64,000 nucleotides of DNA from Chromatocurvus halotolerans (GCF_004340525.1 NZ_SLWX01000008.1:62001-126000), one strand, 5' to 3'; shown: positions 36,019 through 45,061, counted from the first letter of the stretch. A program made the numbers and translations. The notes: a model not told the origin generated them from the letters alone.

Positions 36019-38178
36019 ATGCTTTTACGAACGCTCTTCCTTTCACGCTCCCTGCCGTTCTCCGCTGGTGTCATCCTTGCCTGCCTGTCGTGGCTTCCGG
36101 TCAGCTCGGCGATGGCGTCAGTCGGCTTCGAGGCGGTGCTGTCTTTCCCGCATGCCACCGACCTGGTTGCCTCACCGGTCGGCGATCGCATCAGCTGGGT
36201 CAGCCAGCAGGAGGGCGCGCGTAATGTCTGGGTCGCCGATGGCCCCGACTGGGAAGGCCGGCCGCTCACCCACTATGAGGGTGATACGGGTGACGCCATC
36301 ACGGATCTTCGTTTCACACCGGACGGTGAGTCGGTCATGTTTCTTCGCGGTGGCGCCCGCAACCGTGAGGGGGACCTGCCCAACCCCACAAGCCGGCCGG
36401 AGGGCGTTGCGCGCAAGCTTTGGGTGGTGCCGGCCCATGGCGAAGCCGTGCCCCGGGAGCTGGCGGAAACCGACGATTTCGACGTGTCTCCCGACGGCGA
36501 GTCGGTGTTTTTTCTCAAGGACAGCCAGGTCTGGATGCGTGGACTGAGCCGCGCAGAAGAGGGCGGCAGCCTCGAAACCGTGAAAAACGATGGACCCGGC
36601 GACAAGCCCTTGTTCAGCGTGCGCCGCGGTGTATCGACCTTCTCCATCGCCCCGGACGGCAGCAGGATTGCCTTCGTCTCCGACCGCGGTGACCATGCCT
36701 TCATCGGCGTGTACGACCGTGAGGAAAACGCCATTACCTGGCTGGAACCGTCGCTGGACCGGGACCGCGCGCCAACCTGGTCGCCGGACGGCGAGCACAT
36801 CGCTTTTCTGCGGATACCCAATGAAAAGCGGATTCTGCCCTTTGTGCCGCGGCGTGAGGGACTGCCCTGGTCCATCCGCATCGGCAACGCAAGCACCGGC
36901 GACACGCGGGAAATCTTTCGTGCCGACGCAGGTCCGGGCAGCCCCTTCCAGCCCGGATACTGGTTTGTCGGGGATCGTCTGTGGTGGGGCGCGGATGACC
37001 GCATCCTGTTTCCCTGGGAAAAGACCGGCTGGCTGCATATCTGGTCCGTGGCCAGTGCCGGCGGTGAGGCTGTCGACCTGACGCCGGGCGAGGGCGAAGT
37101 GCAGTACGCCGATCTGGCGCCTGACCGCAGCGCCTTGCTGTACAGCGCCAATCATGGGGATCTGCATCGTCGCCACCTGTGGCAGACGCCGGTTGCCGGC
37201 GGCGAACCCGAGCGCCTCACGACGGGCAGTGGCATTGAATGGATGCCCGGGCGCACCGGCAGCGGGACGCTGGTCTTCCTCGCGTCGGCGGCCCGCGAAC
37301 CGGCCCATCCCGTTGTGCTGGTCGAGGGTGCGCGCCGGGCGCCGGGGCCGCCGCTGCCAGAGCGCTTCCCGACACAAGGCCTTGTGCAGCCCGAACTCGT
37401 GTCTTTCCCGGCTGCCGATGGACTGCAGATTCACGCCCAGGTGTTCCTGCCGCCGGCGCAGTGTGGCCGCGGGCCGCACCCGGGGCTCCTGTTTTTCCAC
37501 GGCGGATCACGGCGCCAGATGCTGATGGGCTTTCATCCGGGCAGCTATTATTCCAACGCCTATGCCTTCAACCAGGCGATGGCCGCACGCTGCTTCGTCG
37601 TTGCCGCCGTGAATTACCGCAGCGGCGTGGGCTATGGCATGGAGTTCCGCGAGGCCCGGGACTACGGGGCGCGCGGCGCCTCCGAGTATCGCGATGTCGT
37701 GGGTGCCGGCATTTATCTGGCCGGCCGGGACGACGTCGACCCGGCACGACTGGGGCTGTGGGGCGGGTCCTATGGCGGCTATCTCACGGCGCTGGGACTG
37801 GCGCGGGCCTCAGACCTGTTCGCTGCCGGTGTCGATCTGCACGGGGTGCATGACTGGAACGTGGTCATCGGCAATTTTGCCAGCGCCTATGATCCCGGCA
37901 TGGACGAGGATTTCGCCGACCTCGCCTGGCAATCGTCGCCCATGGCAGACGTCGGGACCTGGACCTCGCCAGTGCTGCTGATTCATGGCGACGACGACCG
38001 CAACGTGCCCTTCTCGGAATCGGTAGACCTGGCAGAAGCGCTGCGCCGGCAGGGTACGCCGGTGGAATCCCTGGTGTTTCCGGACGAGGTGCACGGTTTC
38101 CTGCTGCATCGCAACTGGCTGGCGGCCTACCGCGCGGCGGCAGCGTTTCTCGATCGAAAGCTCGCGGTGGCGGATTAA
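36019..38178 (+). CDS. S9-family prolyl oligopeptidase-like serine peptidase
   Basis: The protein has 719 residues. A signal peptide (LPFSAGVILACLSWLPVSSA) precedes a seven-bladed TolB/WD40-like propeller (APTWSPDGEHIAFLRIPNEK and similar blades) and a C-terminal alpha/beta-hydrolase. The nucleophile is Ser584 (LGLWGGSYGGYLTALGLARA). The acid lies in LLIHGDDDRNVPF (Asp658-660), and His692 is in FPDEVHGFLLHRN. It probably cleaves short, proline-containing peptides after export. The frame could begin at 35926, but the ATG at 36019 opens the signal peptide. The acylase upstream is divergent, with 144 bp between. Confidence 0.92.
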   Translation: MLLRTLFLSRSLPFSAGVILACLSWLPVSSAMASVGFEAVLSFPHATDLVASPVGDRISWVSQQEGARNVWVADGPDWEGRPLTHYEGDTGDAITDLRFTPDGESVMFLRGGARNREGDLPNPTSRPEGVARKLWVVPAHGEAVPRELAETDDFDVSPDGESVFFLKDSQVWMRGLSRAEEGGSLETVKNDGPGDKPLFSVRRGVSTFSIAPDGSRIAFVSDRGDHAFIGVYDREENAITWLEPSLDRDRAPTWSPDGEHIAFLRIPNEKRILPFVPRREGLPWSIRIGNASTGDTREIFRADAGPGSPFQPGYWFVGDRLWWGADDRILFPWEKTGWLHIWSVASAGGEAVDLTPGEGEVQYADLAPDRSALLYSANHGDLHRRHLWQTPVAGGEPERLTTGSGIEWMPGRTGSGTLVFLASAAREPAHPVVLVEGARRAPGPPLPERFPTQGLVQPELVSFPAADGLQIHAQVFLPPAQCGRGPHPGLLFFHGGSRRQMLMGFHPGSYYSNAYAFNQAMAARCFVVAAVNYRSGVGYGMEFREARDYGARGASEYRDVVGAGIYLAGRDDVDPARLGLWGGSYGGYLTALGLARASDLFAAGVDLHGVHDWNVVIGNFASAYDPGMDEDFADLAWQSSPMADVGTWTSPVLLIHGDDDRNVPFSESVDLAEALRRQGTPVESLVFPDEVHGFLLHRNWLAAYRAAAAFLDRKLAVAD

Positions 38179-38196
38179 GGCAGCTGCCGCCACCCC

Positions 38197-39654
38197 TCAG
38201 TCGATGCGGTCAGCGTAGGAGTCGCCGGTAATCATTCGCACGACGCGACCGTCTTCCTCGACAAAGCGCACAACCTCGCCCACTGCGCTGCCGCCCGTGG
38301 GCGCCGTCAGCAGGAATTGCCCATCGCCGAGGGGTTCGAGTGTCTGCGTGACGTCGATGTTGTCCGCATCGGGCCGCAGCAGTACCAGCTGCTCATTCAT
38401 CAGCACCACCTGCATGTCGGCCCAGGTGGATCGGTAAATGCCTGCGAAGCGCGCCCAGTCCGCATCCCACTCGACCGGCTCGGGCTCCGTTTTTGTCGCC
38501 CTGGCCACCGCCTGGCCGACGGTTTTCATGAGTTCGGCGGAAATGTGCGAGGGGCCCGAGTCGTTGGTGTTGGTCAGCACGATGACGCCGATCTCGTCGT
38601 CCAGCTGAATCCGTGTATGCGTGGTGTAGCCCGGATAGCCGCCGCCGTGACCCACGTAAAGCCTGTCGTCGACGCGCATCACGGCAAAGCCGATGCCCTG
38701 GCCGCGCGTCCAGTCGTTTTCCAGCATGCGCACGCGATGCATCTCTCGCAGGGAGGCGGTGGAAAGCAGGCGGTTCTCGCCGCGCGCGCCCTCGCGGAAC
38801 TGCGCCGACACGAAGCGCGCCATGTCTTCCACGGTAGAGGTCAGCCCCGTGGCCGAGGCCATGGCGCGGGCGTCGACAAAGGGCATGATGGCGCGGCTGC
38901 CATCGGGCATGCGACGGCCATAGCCGGTGGCCAGCTTCGGGTCCTCACGGTCAATGCTGCTGGCAGTCATCGACAGCGGGTCAAAGATGTTCGCCTGCAG
39001 ATACCCGGCCCAGCTCTCGCCGCTCACCTGCTCGACAACCATGCCGGCCAGCGTGTACGCCAGGTTCGAATACTTCCAGCGCGTCTCGGGAGAGAATGCC
39101 GCCTGCCGCTCGGGCAGCAGTGCCTGCAGCTGTGCCGCGCTGGGAAACTCGAGGTCCGACCAGTGGGGGCCGGCTTCCCGCGGCAGCCCGGAGCTGTGTG
39201 TCAGCAGGTGCTCCAGGGTGATGGGCGCATCGTCCGGCGCTGCGGTCTGCACCTCGAACCAGGGCAGGTACTGCGCCACCGGGTCATCGAGGCGCAGCAG
39301 ACCCTGCTCGCGCAGCTGCATGATCGCCGTTGCGGTAAACAGCTTGCTGTGCGAGGCCATGCGAAAGCGGGTATCTGGCGTCATGGGCCGGTCGGCGGCA
39401 AGGTCCGCGTGACCGAAGCCCTGCGTCCAGACCAGATCGTCCCCGGCGACCACACCAACCACGACCCCGGGGATGCCCCGATAGGCCAGCTGGCCTTCCA
39501 TCCAGGCCGAGAACAGGCGGATGGAGGCCTGCACATCCGGGTCGTCGGCCGGGGGCTGTTCCTGCGCGATGACGGAAAAGCTCAGCATCACAGCCAGTAG
39601 CGGCAGGGTAATGGCGCGCACAAGGCGCAGGGGAGTCTTGAGTGTGTGAATCAT
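38197..39654 (-). CDS. Class-C beta-lactamase-like serine hydrolase
   Basis: The protein has 485 residues and a signal peptide (LVRAITLPLLAVMLSFSVIA). The three beta-lactamase/DD-peptidase motifs are present: SxxK in FRMASHSKLFTATAIMQL, YxN in WKYSNLAYTLAGMV and HGG in YVGHGGGYPGYTTHT. The C-terminal 130 residues form the extra beta domain common in esterase- or peptidase-type members. It could act on peptidoglycan, D-amino-acid peptides or esters. True beta-lactamase function is not implied. It is convergent with the S9 gene, 18 bp apart. Confidence 0.88.
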   Translation of the reverse strand: MIHTLKTPLRLVRAITLPLLAVMLSFSVIAQEQPPADDPDVQASIRLFSAWMEGQLAYRGIPGVVVGVVAGDDLVWTQGFGHADLAADRPMTPDTRFRMASHSKLFTATAIMQLREQGLLRLDDPVAQYLPWFEVQTAAPDDAPITLEHLLTHSSGLPREAGPHWSDLEFPSAAQLQALLPERQAAFSPETRWKYSNLAYTLAGMVVEQVSGESWAGYLQANIFDPLSMTASSIDREDPKLATGYGRRMPDGSRAIMPFVDARAMASATGLTSTVEDMARFVSAQFREGARGENRLLSTASLREMHRVRMLENDWTRGQGIGFAVMRVDDRLYVGHGGGYPGYTTHTRIQLDDEIGVIVLTNTNDSGPSHISAELMKTVGQAVARATKTEPEPVEWDADWARFAGIYRSTWADMQVVLMNEQLVLLRPDADNIDVTQTLEPLGDGQFLLTAPTGGSAVGEVVRFVEEDGRVVRMITGDSYADRID

Positions 39655-40244
39655 GCCATAAGCCTCGAGGTGGTCGTGGCTTGAAGTCTAGCACTGCCAG
39701 CGCTGACTCAAGCGCGGGTTTTCGATGTGCCGGCTCGATCGCAGGCGCACGTATCGCGAGCCTGACTCATCAGACCGGGGGCTCTGATTCTCCCGGCGAA
39801 CAGCTGCCTGGACACGCCGTCATGGGGTGGCTGCGATCACAGGAACGGCGATCTTATTCTCGCGCTGCGAGGTTTTGCACTCCCTTATAACCGAAAAGCG
39901 TCTCCGCGGAGATTCTGGCGCTTTTTGATGGGACCACAACGCTGATGGAGTGCGGGCGTGGAGGTACAGCGCGCCGTCTCGTCGGCAACGATGCTGTTCA
40001 TCGCTTTTCGGATCAGCGCATGCGTTAGTTGAGGCATCTCCGCAGCTTCCGGACAGGGTTCATGCAAACTATGGAGCAGCCTGGAGTGTCGGGCAAGCCG
40101 TTGCTGGTATTTGATGGAAAAGGGCTGACGCCGGGCCTACGGTGATAGCGTGAGTGTCTAGGCTGTCCGTGAAATCTGGGGTCCGGCGCCGCGGTCAGAA
40201 CCCCCAGGATTGTGAAATTCCCTCGACACCCACCAGCGACGTGA
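39655..40244. other. Non-coding gap of about 590 bp holding a dispersed repeat
   Basis: No reading frame here has a plausible start, ribosome-binding site or protein-like composition. The only structure I see is the repeat copy at 39882-40029, entered separately. The flanks 39655-39881 and 40030-40244 show nothing recognisable, apart from the promoter expected for the serine hydrolase near 39655-39720. Confidence 0.6.
39882..40029. repeat. Dispersed intergenic repeat, copy 1
   Basis: The first 50 bases (39882-39931) match the copy at 44893-44942 at 47 positions. The remaining 100 bases align less well, with shared blocks such as GTCTCGT and CATCG, and end in GTTAG. The core can fold: arms AAAAGCG (39894-39900) and CGCTTTT (39919-39925) enclose the palindrome TCTCCGCGGAGA (39901-39912), followed by a T-run, so it may also act as a terminator. 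It lies between the serine hydrolase and amidase genes. Confidence 0.75.
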
Positions 40245-41861
40245 TCACTCGATGGCGACCCGCATTGCATCCGCCAGCGGCGGCGTCGTGCGCGGCAGGC
40301 GTCTCGCCTGCGTGCGCTGCTCAAAGGCATAGCCGAGTCCCAGCAGCACCGGTTCACTGAAGGCGCGGCCAAAGAAGGAGACGGTCACCGGCAGCCCGCC
40401 AGCCGTAAACCCGGCCGGCACAATCAGGTCCGGGAAGCCGGTGAGGTTGGCGAGCGTTACCGGCGAGCCGCCGGAGCCCGGTGCAGAGTCCGGGTTCGGC
40501 TCCGGATCAATCCGCTGCGGGCGACGAGGCTGGGTGGGATAGATAATGGCATCCAGCCCGTGCTCGTCCATGAGTCCCTCAATGGTATCCCGCAGCAGCG
40601 GCAGGGCATGATCGCGCACGGCCAGGTACTCCCGGTCGCTGAGCTCACCGCCGGCGTCCTCTTTCAGCATCAGCTGCCAGCGCGAGGGGTTCGGTATGTA
40701 GCCCTGCTCGCTGTCCGGCGAAGGCAGTGTCATGGCGGTGTCAATCAGTGCTCGAAGCGTTTTGGGGTAGTCTGGCCCGGTCGTTTCGAGGTAGTCGGCG
40801 ATCTGTGCACGGAACTCGCGGTAGCGAATCGTGCGGTAAAAATCGCCGCGCGATGCCAGTAGCCAGGGGGGTAATTCGATATCGACCAGCTCGGCGCCCG
40901 CCTTACGCATGGTCTGAAAGGCGGACTCCATGATCCAGTCGACTTCGTTGTCAGCACCCATGAAATCGCGCGCAATACCCAGCTTCGCGCCCTGCAGGGC
41001 GTCGCGATCGAGAAAACGGGTGTAGTCCTGATGCACCTGGCCTTCGCTGCGCGCGGTTGCCGGATCGGCAGGATCGACACCGGCGACTACGCCCAGCGTG
41101 GTGGCAACATCATGGACATGCCGCGCCATGGGCCCTGCGGTGTCAAACGACAGCGCCAGCGGCACGATGCCATCGCGGCTGATCAGACCCAGGGTGGGTT
41201 TGAGGCCGACAATGCCATTGGCGGAGGAGGGCATGCGCACCGAGCCGCCGGTATCCGTACCGAATCCCACCATGGCGTAGGCCGCCGCGATGGCCGCGCC
41301 GGTGCCACCGGATGAGCCGGCGGGTGACCGGCTGGTGTCGTGGGGGTTGTAGGTCAGGCCATCCAGCGAGTTCAGCGGCCCGCCGGAGGCGAACTCGCTC
41401 ATGTTCAGCTTGGCAATGATCACCGCGCCGGCATCCCGCAGGCGTTTTACCAGAAAGGCATCATCCAGCGGCACGGTACCCGCCAGCATGAAGGAGCCTG
41501 CCGTGGTCGGCAGGTCGTGGGTGTCGATATTGTCCTTCAACGCCACCGGGATGCCGTGCAGCGGCGAACGCGGGCCGCTGCTTTGGCGCTCCGCATCCAG
41601 CGCCCGGGCCTCGTCGAGCGCCGCCGGATTCAGCTGCAGCACCGCGTTGATGCCCGGACCCGCATCGTCGTAGGCCTCGATGCGGCGAAGAAACTGCCGT
41701 ACCAGCGCTTCCGAGGTGATCTCTCCCCGCTCCATGGCGCGATGGATGTCGGCGATGCTGGCGCTGGATAGCGTGGTGACTTCCGCCCGCGCCGCCAGTG
41801 ACAAGAGCAGGCAGAAAACCACCAGCGGGAGAGGGTTCAGGCAATGACGGGACTGCGGCAT
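40245..41861 (-). CDS. Secreted amidase (amidase signature family)
   Basis: The protein has 538 residues from the ATG at 41861, which opens a signal peptide (LPLVVFCLLLSLAARAE). The much longer frame to 42116 runs through the divergent promoter region and is not supported. The Ser-cisSer-Lys centre is complete: Lys in HGIPVALKDNIDTHD, cis-Ser in SRSPAGSSGGTGAAIAAAYA and Ser in VGFGTDTGGSVRMPSSANG. It hydrolyses an amide in the periplasm. The specificity cannot be read. It is divergent from the exosortase-substrate gene. Confidence 0.9.
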   Translation of the reverse strand: MPQSRHCLNPLPLVVFCLLLSLAARAEVTTLSSASIADIHRAMERGEITSEALVRQFLRRIEAYDDAGPGINAVLQLNPAALDEARALDAERQSSGPRSPLHGIPVALKDNIDTHDLPTTAGSFMLAGTVPLDDAFLVKRLRDAGAVIIAKLNMSEFASGGPLNSLDGLTYNPHDTSRSPAGSSGGTGAAIAAAYAMVGFGTDTGGSVRMPSSANGIVGLKPTLGLISRDGIVPLALSFDTAGPMARHVHDVATTLGVVAGVDPADPATARSEGQVHQDYTRFLDRDALQGAKLGIARDFMGADNEVDWIMESAFQTMRKAGAELVDIELPPWLLASRGDFYRTIRYREFRAQIADYLETTGPDYPKTLRALIDTAMTLPSPDSEQGYIPNPSRWQLMLKEDAGGELSDREYLAVRDHALPLLRDTIEGLMDEHGLDAIIYPTQPRRPQRIDPEPNPDSAPGSGGSPVTLANLTGFPDLIVPAGFTAGGLPVTVSFFGRAFSEPVLLGLGYAFEQRTQARRLPRTTPPLADAMRVAIE

Positions 41862-42144
41862 GGCGCGTGGCTCCGATGGGGTGACAGCCGTGAGCGTAGC
41901 AGACCTCGGGCCGGGCAGATGCCCGATCTTTTCCTCGATTCTTTCTGAACAAAGCCTAAAGCTTTTCTTAAGAATCATAACCCGTTGAAAATAAAGCATA
42001 AAAAATATCTTTTGAATTTTGGATCCGGTGCCGCCCCGGGTAACGTTATCGACGCCGTCTTTGCGGATGCCGACGCCTTCGGGCGCCGGGGCATGCGCAG
42101 GCAGGCCCGGACTCAATCACGCAACACAAGAGGGAATACACGTC

Positions 42145-42864
42145 ATGACACAATTCAAACACGCGGCTGTCGCTATGCTGCTCACCGGCATGACACAACT
42201 GTCCTGGGGGCAGGGGCAGACAGTGACCCATGATTTCAGTCAGACGGGCTTCTCGGGCGGCGGCAGTATTTCCGGCTTCTTCCGCGGCACGGATCTCGAC
42301 GGCGATGGGCGCATTTATGCGGTCTCACGAACGATCAGCAATTTATTCGATGTGCCCTATGGCAATGAGCTGGATTATGCCGAGGTCACCTTCACCGGGT
42401 TCGGCGACCTGCCAGGCGAGACAACCGTGGTCTACGACAAGTCCGTGGCGGACATGGAATCACCGCGCAATACCTTCATGGCGTTCGCCTACAACCTGGA
42501 TGGCGGGCCCCTGGGCGATGACGCCGACGAGGGCATCAGCCTGTCGGTATTCTCGCCCAGCACCAACTACAACGCCGGCAGCGCCTTCAGTTTCGTTTTC
42601 TCCTCCGAAACCGGCACCCCCCTCGGGACCTGCGGCGTCGCGGAGTTCTGTGGCCTGGTGATTTCCCTTGTACCGGACGAGGACTCACCAATCGGCGCAT
42701 CTGTGACCTTCACTGATTTCAGCGGCAGCCCGGTCACGGGCAGCACCCGCAGCACCGAGGTGCGGCAGGTTCCTCTCTCACCTCAGTTGTCCCTGTTTAT
42801 CGCTCTCGCGCTGGCGGCACTTGGCATCCGGGTGCTGAAGCGACAGCGCGAGTTGCGGGCCTGA
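42145..42864 (+). CDS. Exosortase H substrate with variant IPTL-type C-terminal signal
   Basis: The protein has 239 residues with a signal peptide (MTQFKHAAVAMLLTGMTQLS, cleavage after WGQG) and a beta-rich secreted body with no named domain. The tail is a sorting signal: a short motif VPLSPQLS, a helix LFIALALAALGIRVL and a basic end KRQRELRA. The canonical signal for exosortase H is IPTLxxWG, so the motif here is divergent. The very next gene is exosortase H, which strongly suggests that this protein is its client and is processed and released at the surface. The ATG at 42145 has AGAGGGA 8-10 bases upstream. AT-rich DNA at about 41980-42020 is likely the promoter. Confidence 0.75.
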   Translation: MTQFKHAAVAMLLTGMTQLSWGQGQTVTHDFSQTGFSGGGSISGFFRGTDLDGDGRIYAVSRTISNLFDVPYGNELDYAEVTFTGFGDLPGETTVVYDKSVADMESPRNTFMAFAYNLDGGPLGDDADEGISLSVFSPSTNYNAGSAFSFVFSSETGTPLGTCGVAEFCGLVISLVPDEDSPIGASVTFTDFSGSPVTGSTRSTEVRQVPLSPQLSLFIALALAALGIRVLKRQRELRA

Positions 42865-42885
42865 TCCCGCAGACGACGTGGATAT

Positions 42886-42911
42886 CCCGGCGGGCAGGGA
42901 CGCCTGCCGGG
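42886..42911. terminator. Stem-loop between substrate gene and exosortase H
   Basis: Arms CCCGGCGGGC (42886-42895) and GCCTGCCGGG (42902-42911) pair with one mismatch around a 6-base loop. No T-run follows, so it is more likely an RNA-stability or attenuating hairpin than a strong terminator. It sits in the 91-bp space between the abundant-client gene and the enzyme gene, where lowered expression of the enzyme would make sense. Confidence 0.4.
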
Positions 42912-42955
42912 TCATCAGGTAACTCCACGACAGTCCAACAGGGAGTGCAAGCGGC

Positions 42956-43462
42956 GTGCTACGTTTCTTTCTGCTGTTTCTGATAATCCAGGCGGTGCTG
43001 TTCACTGCCGAGCTCACCCCGCCGGGCCAGCAGTATGTGGTGCAGCCCTTTACTGGTGGTCTGGCGAGTGTGTCAGCGCTGCTGATCGGCCTCACCGGTC
43101 GTGATATCAGCAGTAGTGGCGTGCTGATCCACGACCTGCAGACGGGCTTCGGCGTGGAAATCGCCGCCGGCTGCAACGGCGTGGAGGCCATGATACTCCT
43201 GCTGGCGGTGATGCTGGCCTTCCCCGCCCCCTGGCGCTATCGGGTAGCGGGCATTACCGCGGGCATGCTGGCTATTCAGGGTCTGAACCTGCTGCGTATC
43301 ATCTCCCTGTTCTACCTGGGCATGCGGTATCCGCGCGCCTTCGACTGGGCCCACCTGTATCTATGGCAGGCACTGATCATGCTGGATGTCGTGGTCGTTT
43401 TCCTGCTCTGGATCCGCGCGCTACCGCGGTCTGGCGGCGAGCATGCGCTGGCTGCCATCTGA
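42956..43462 (+). CDS. xrtH: Exosortase H
   Basis: The protein has 168 residues, mostly membrane helices. The three exosortase catalytic residues are present: Cys73 (VEIAAGCNGVEAMILLL), Arg114 (GLNLLRIISLFYLGM) and His133 (AFDWAHLYLWQALIM). The size and motif spacing fit XrtH, the short exosortase that cuts IPTLxxWG-type C-terminal signals, rather than the larger XrtA. It starts at GTG 42956 with GGGAG about 10 bases before. The next gene overlaps its end by 20 bp. It acts in the inner membrane on exported proteins, with the gene just upstream as its evident client. Confidence 0.88.
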   Translation: MLRFFLLFLIIQAVLFTAELTPPGQQYVVQPFTGGLASVSALLIGLTGRDISSSGVLIHDLQTGFGVEIAAGCNGVEAMILLLAVMLAFPAPWRYRVAGITAGMLAIQGLNLLRIISLFYLGMRYPRAFDWAHLYLWQALIMLDVVVVFLLWIRALPRSGGEHALAAI

Positions 43463-44045
43463 CCCACTGGGGCGTTTCATCGCCCTGAGCCTGATGCTGC
43501 TACCGCTGTGGTTTGTGGCCTGGTTCAATCTGGCTGACCTGCTGCTGTGGCCGGCGATCACGGCCAGCGGCGCGCTGCTCAACCTGCTGCACCCGGGCCT
43601 GGTGGAGGGCTTTGAGGGCCGTAGCGGAGCACTGGACGTGCTGACCGGCATCAATGTGGCGCATCCCCGGGGCCTGGCGCAGCTCATTATCGAGGTCAAT
43701 GTGCTGAGTTACGCGTGGAATCTGCCGGTGCTGTTCGCGCTGCTATTCGCAACCGATCCACGCTTCTTCTCTTACCGGCATCTCGCGCTGGCCTACCTCG
43801 GCCTGCTGCCCTGCTATGTCTGGGGGCTGTGTTTCGATGTCCTGAAAACGCTCGCGCTGCAGTCGGGCGCTGAGGCCAATGCCTTTCTGGGCTACAGCGA
43901 CTTCCAGCTCGAGCTGATCGGGCTGGGTTACCAGTTCGGCTATCTCATGCTGCCCGTGATCGGTGCCGTGGCACTGTGGGTGAGCATGAACCGCGAGATG
44001 CTGCTGCTACTTCTGGACCAGATCCAGCCGGCGCCGGAGTCCTAG
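43443..44045 (+). CDS. Exosortase H-associated membrane protein
   Basis: The protein has 200 residues and about four or five membrane helices (FIALSLMLLPLWFVAWFNLA; LPVLFALLFATDPRFF; LAYLGLLPCYVWGLCFDVL; GYLMLPVIGAVALWVSM). It matches in position and general form the membrane protein that regularly accompanies exosortase H. No catalytic motif is visible. It overlaps xrtH by 20 bp, so the two are co-translated. It probably assists sorting or transfers the cleaved client, but this is unproven. Confidence 0.75.
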   Translation: MRWLPSDPLGRFIALSLMLLPLWFVAWFNLADLLLWPAITASGALLNLLHPGLVEGFEGRSGALDVLTGINVAHPRGLAQLIIEVNVLSYAWNLPVLFALLFATDPRFFSYRHLALAYLGLLPCYVWGLCFDVLKTLALQSGAEANAFLGYSDFQLELIGLGYQFGYLMLPVIGAVALWVSMNREMLLLLLDQIQPAPES

Positions 44046-44070
44046 CGGCCCATTAGTTGTGGCCCATTGC

Positions 44071-44733
44071 CTACCAGGGCAGAACCTCGCCATTGCTGTG
44101 CCAGAAGGTCCCCGAGGTCTCCAGAGACAGCGCGTCAATGCGGGCCAGCAGCCCGGATGCCGCCTCATCGACGTCGATCAGACCGCGATTGCCGGTCATG
44201 TCGGTACGGACATAGCCTGGATGCAGCAACGCGACGCTGATGCCGCGCTCTGCCAGATCATGCGCCAGGGACTTTCCCGCGGCATTGAGTGCGGCCTTGG
44301 ACATGCGGTAGCCGTAGCTGCCACCGCTGTCATTGTCGGCAATGGAACCCATTCGGCTGCTGATCAGGGCGAGCTTTGCCGGGTTACGCAGGGCTGGCAG
44401 CAGGGCGTGGACCACGAGCAGCGGTCCCAGCGCATTCACCTCGAATTGCCGGCGAATGGCCTGCGAGTCCAGCGTATCGATAGACACCGGGTGCATCACG
44501 CCGGCGTTGTTGATCAGGAGGTCGGTGGAGTCCGGACCCAGGGCTGATGCCAGTCTTTCCAGCGAGGCCGCGTCCGTGACGTCGACACCGTCGACCACCT
44601 CTACGTCGAGCGCCTGCAGTTTGGTGGATGACTGGCGGCAGACGGCCCTTGCGCGCCACCCGTTATCCGCAAGTTGACGAGTCAGTTCCAGTCCGATGCC
44701 GCGATTGGCACCAATAATGACAGCGTTTTTCAT
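44071..44733 (-). CDS. Short-chain dehydrogenase/reductase
   Basis: The protein has 220 residues, short for the family. The NAD(P)-binding motif is IIGANRGIGLELTRQL, the structural NNAG reads LLINNAGVMHPVS, and the active-site tyrosine-lysine pair is in SYGYRMSKAALNAAGKSL, with Ser in ALISSRMGSI. The arginine in GANRGIG and AVCRQSS suggests NADP preference. It is a cytoplasmic oxidoreductase of unknown substrate. It is convergent with the exosortase unit, 25 bp away. Confidence 0.9.
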   Translation of the reverse strand: MKNAVIIGANRGIGLELTRQLADNGWRARAVCRQSSTKLQALDVEVVDGVDVTDAASLERLASALGPDSTDLLINNAGVMHPVSIDTLDSQAIRRQFEVNALGPLLVVHALLPALRNPAKLALISSRMGSIADNDSGGSYGYRMSKAALNAAGKSLAHDLAERGISVALLHPGYVRTDMTGNRGLIDVDEAASGLLARIDALSLETSGTFWHSNGEVLPW

Positions 44734-44892
44734 GCGCCAAGTCTAACGCAAACGGTGGGCTGATCTCAAAAGGTAATGCCCCCTGCGCCTCGCGCCGGGG
44801 CCGCGTTTCAATAGTGCACTTTATTCCGGTTTTCCAAGCAGTTCTGTCAGTGATACTGAAAGCTATATTTCGAAGTCACCCCTCTCTCGCTG

Positions 44893-45050
44893 CCCTTATA
44901 ACCGAAAAACGTCTCCGCGGAGATGTTGGCGCTTTTTGATGGATCGGAACGGGTTGATGGGGTGAGGGCGTTAACAAGAAGCGCTCTGTCTCGTATGACA
45001 CCGAGACGCACATCGTTGTTGCTAGCTCGTTGGCTTTATGCAGGGTTAGC
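44893..45050. repeat. Dispersed intergenic repeat, copy 2
   Basis: The core 44893-44942 matches copy 1 (39882-39931) at 47 of 50 bases, including the palindrome TCTCCGCGGAGA (44912-44923). The stem arm AAAAACG has one change from copy 1, which weakens the hairpin. The extended part ends near 45050 in GTTAGC. It fills most of the 328-bp gene-free space 44734-45061 between the SDR and dipeptidase genes. Nothing else is seen in that space. Confidence 0.75.
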
Positions 45051-45061
45051 CTATGTGGGCC

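Noticed and set aside
36172-37500. Minus-strand frame of 442 codons opposite the S9 peptidase
   Set aside because: Shadow of the S9 propeller coding sequence, without signal, domain or ribosome-binding site.
41862-42116. N-terminal extension of the amidase
   Set aside because: It crosses the AT-rich divergent promoter and would place 85 residues before an obvious signal peptide.
44893-45050. Integron attC site
   Set aside because: The repeat ends resemble attC core sites, but the conserved RYYYAAC and GTTRRRY ends and paired arms are not properly met, and no integrase is seen. Kept only as a hypothesis in the repeat finding.
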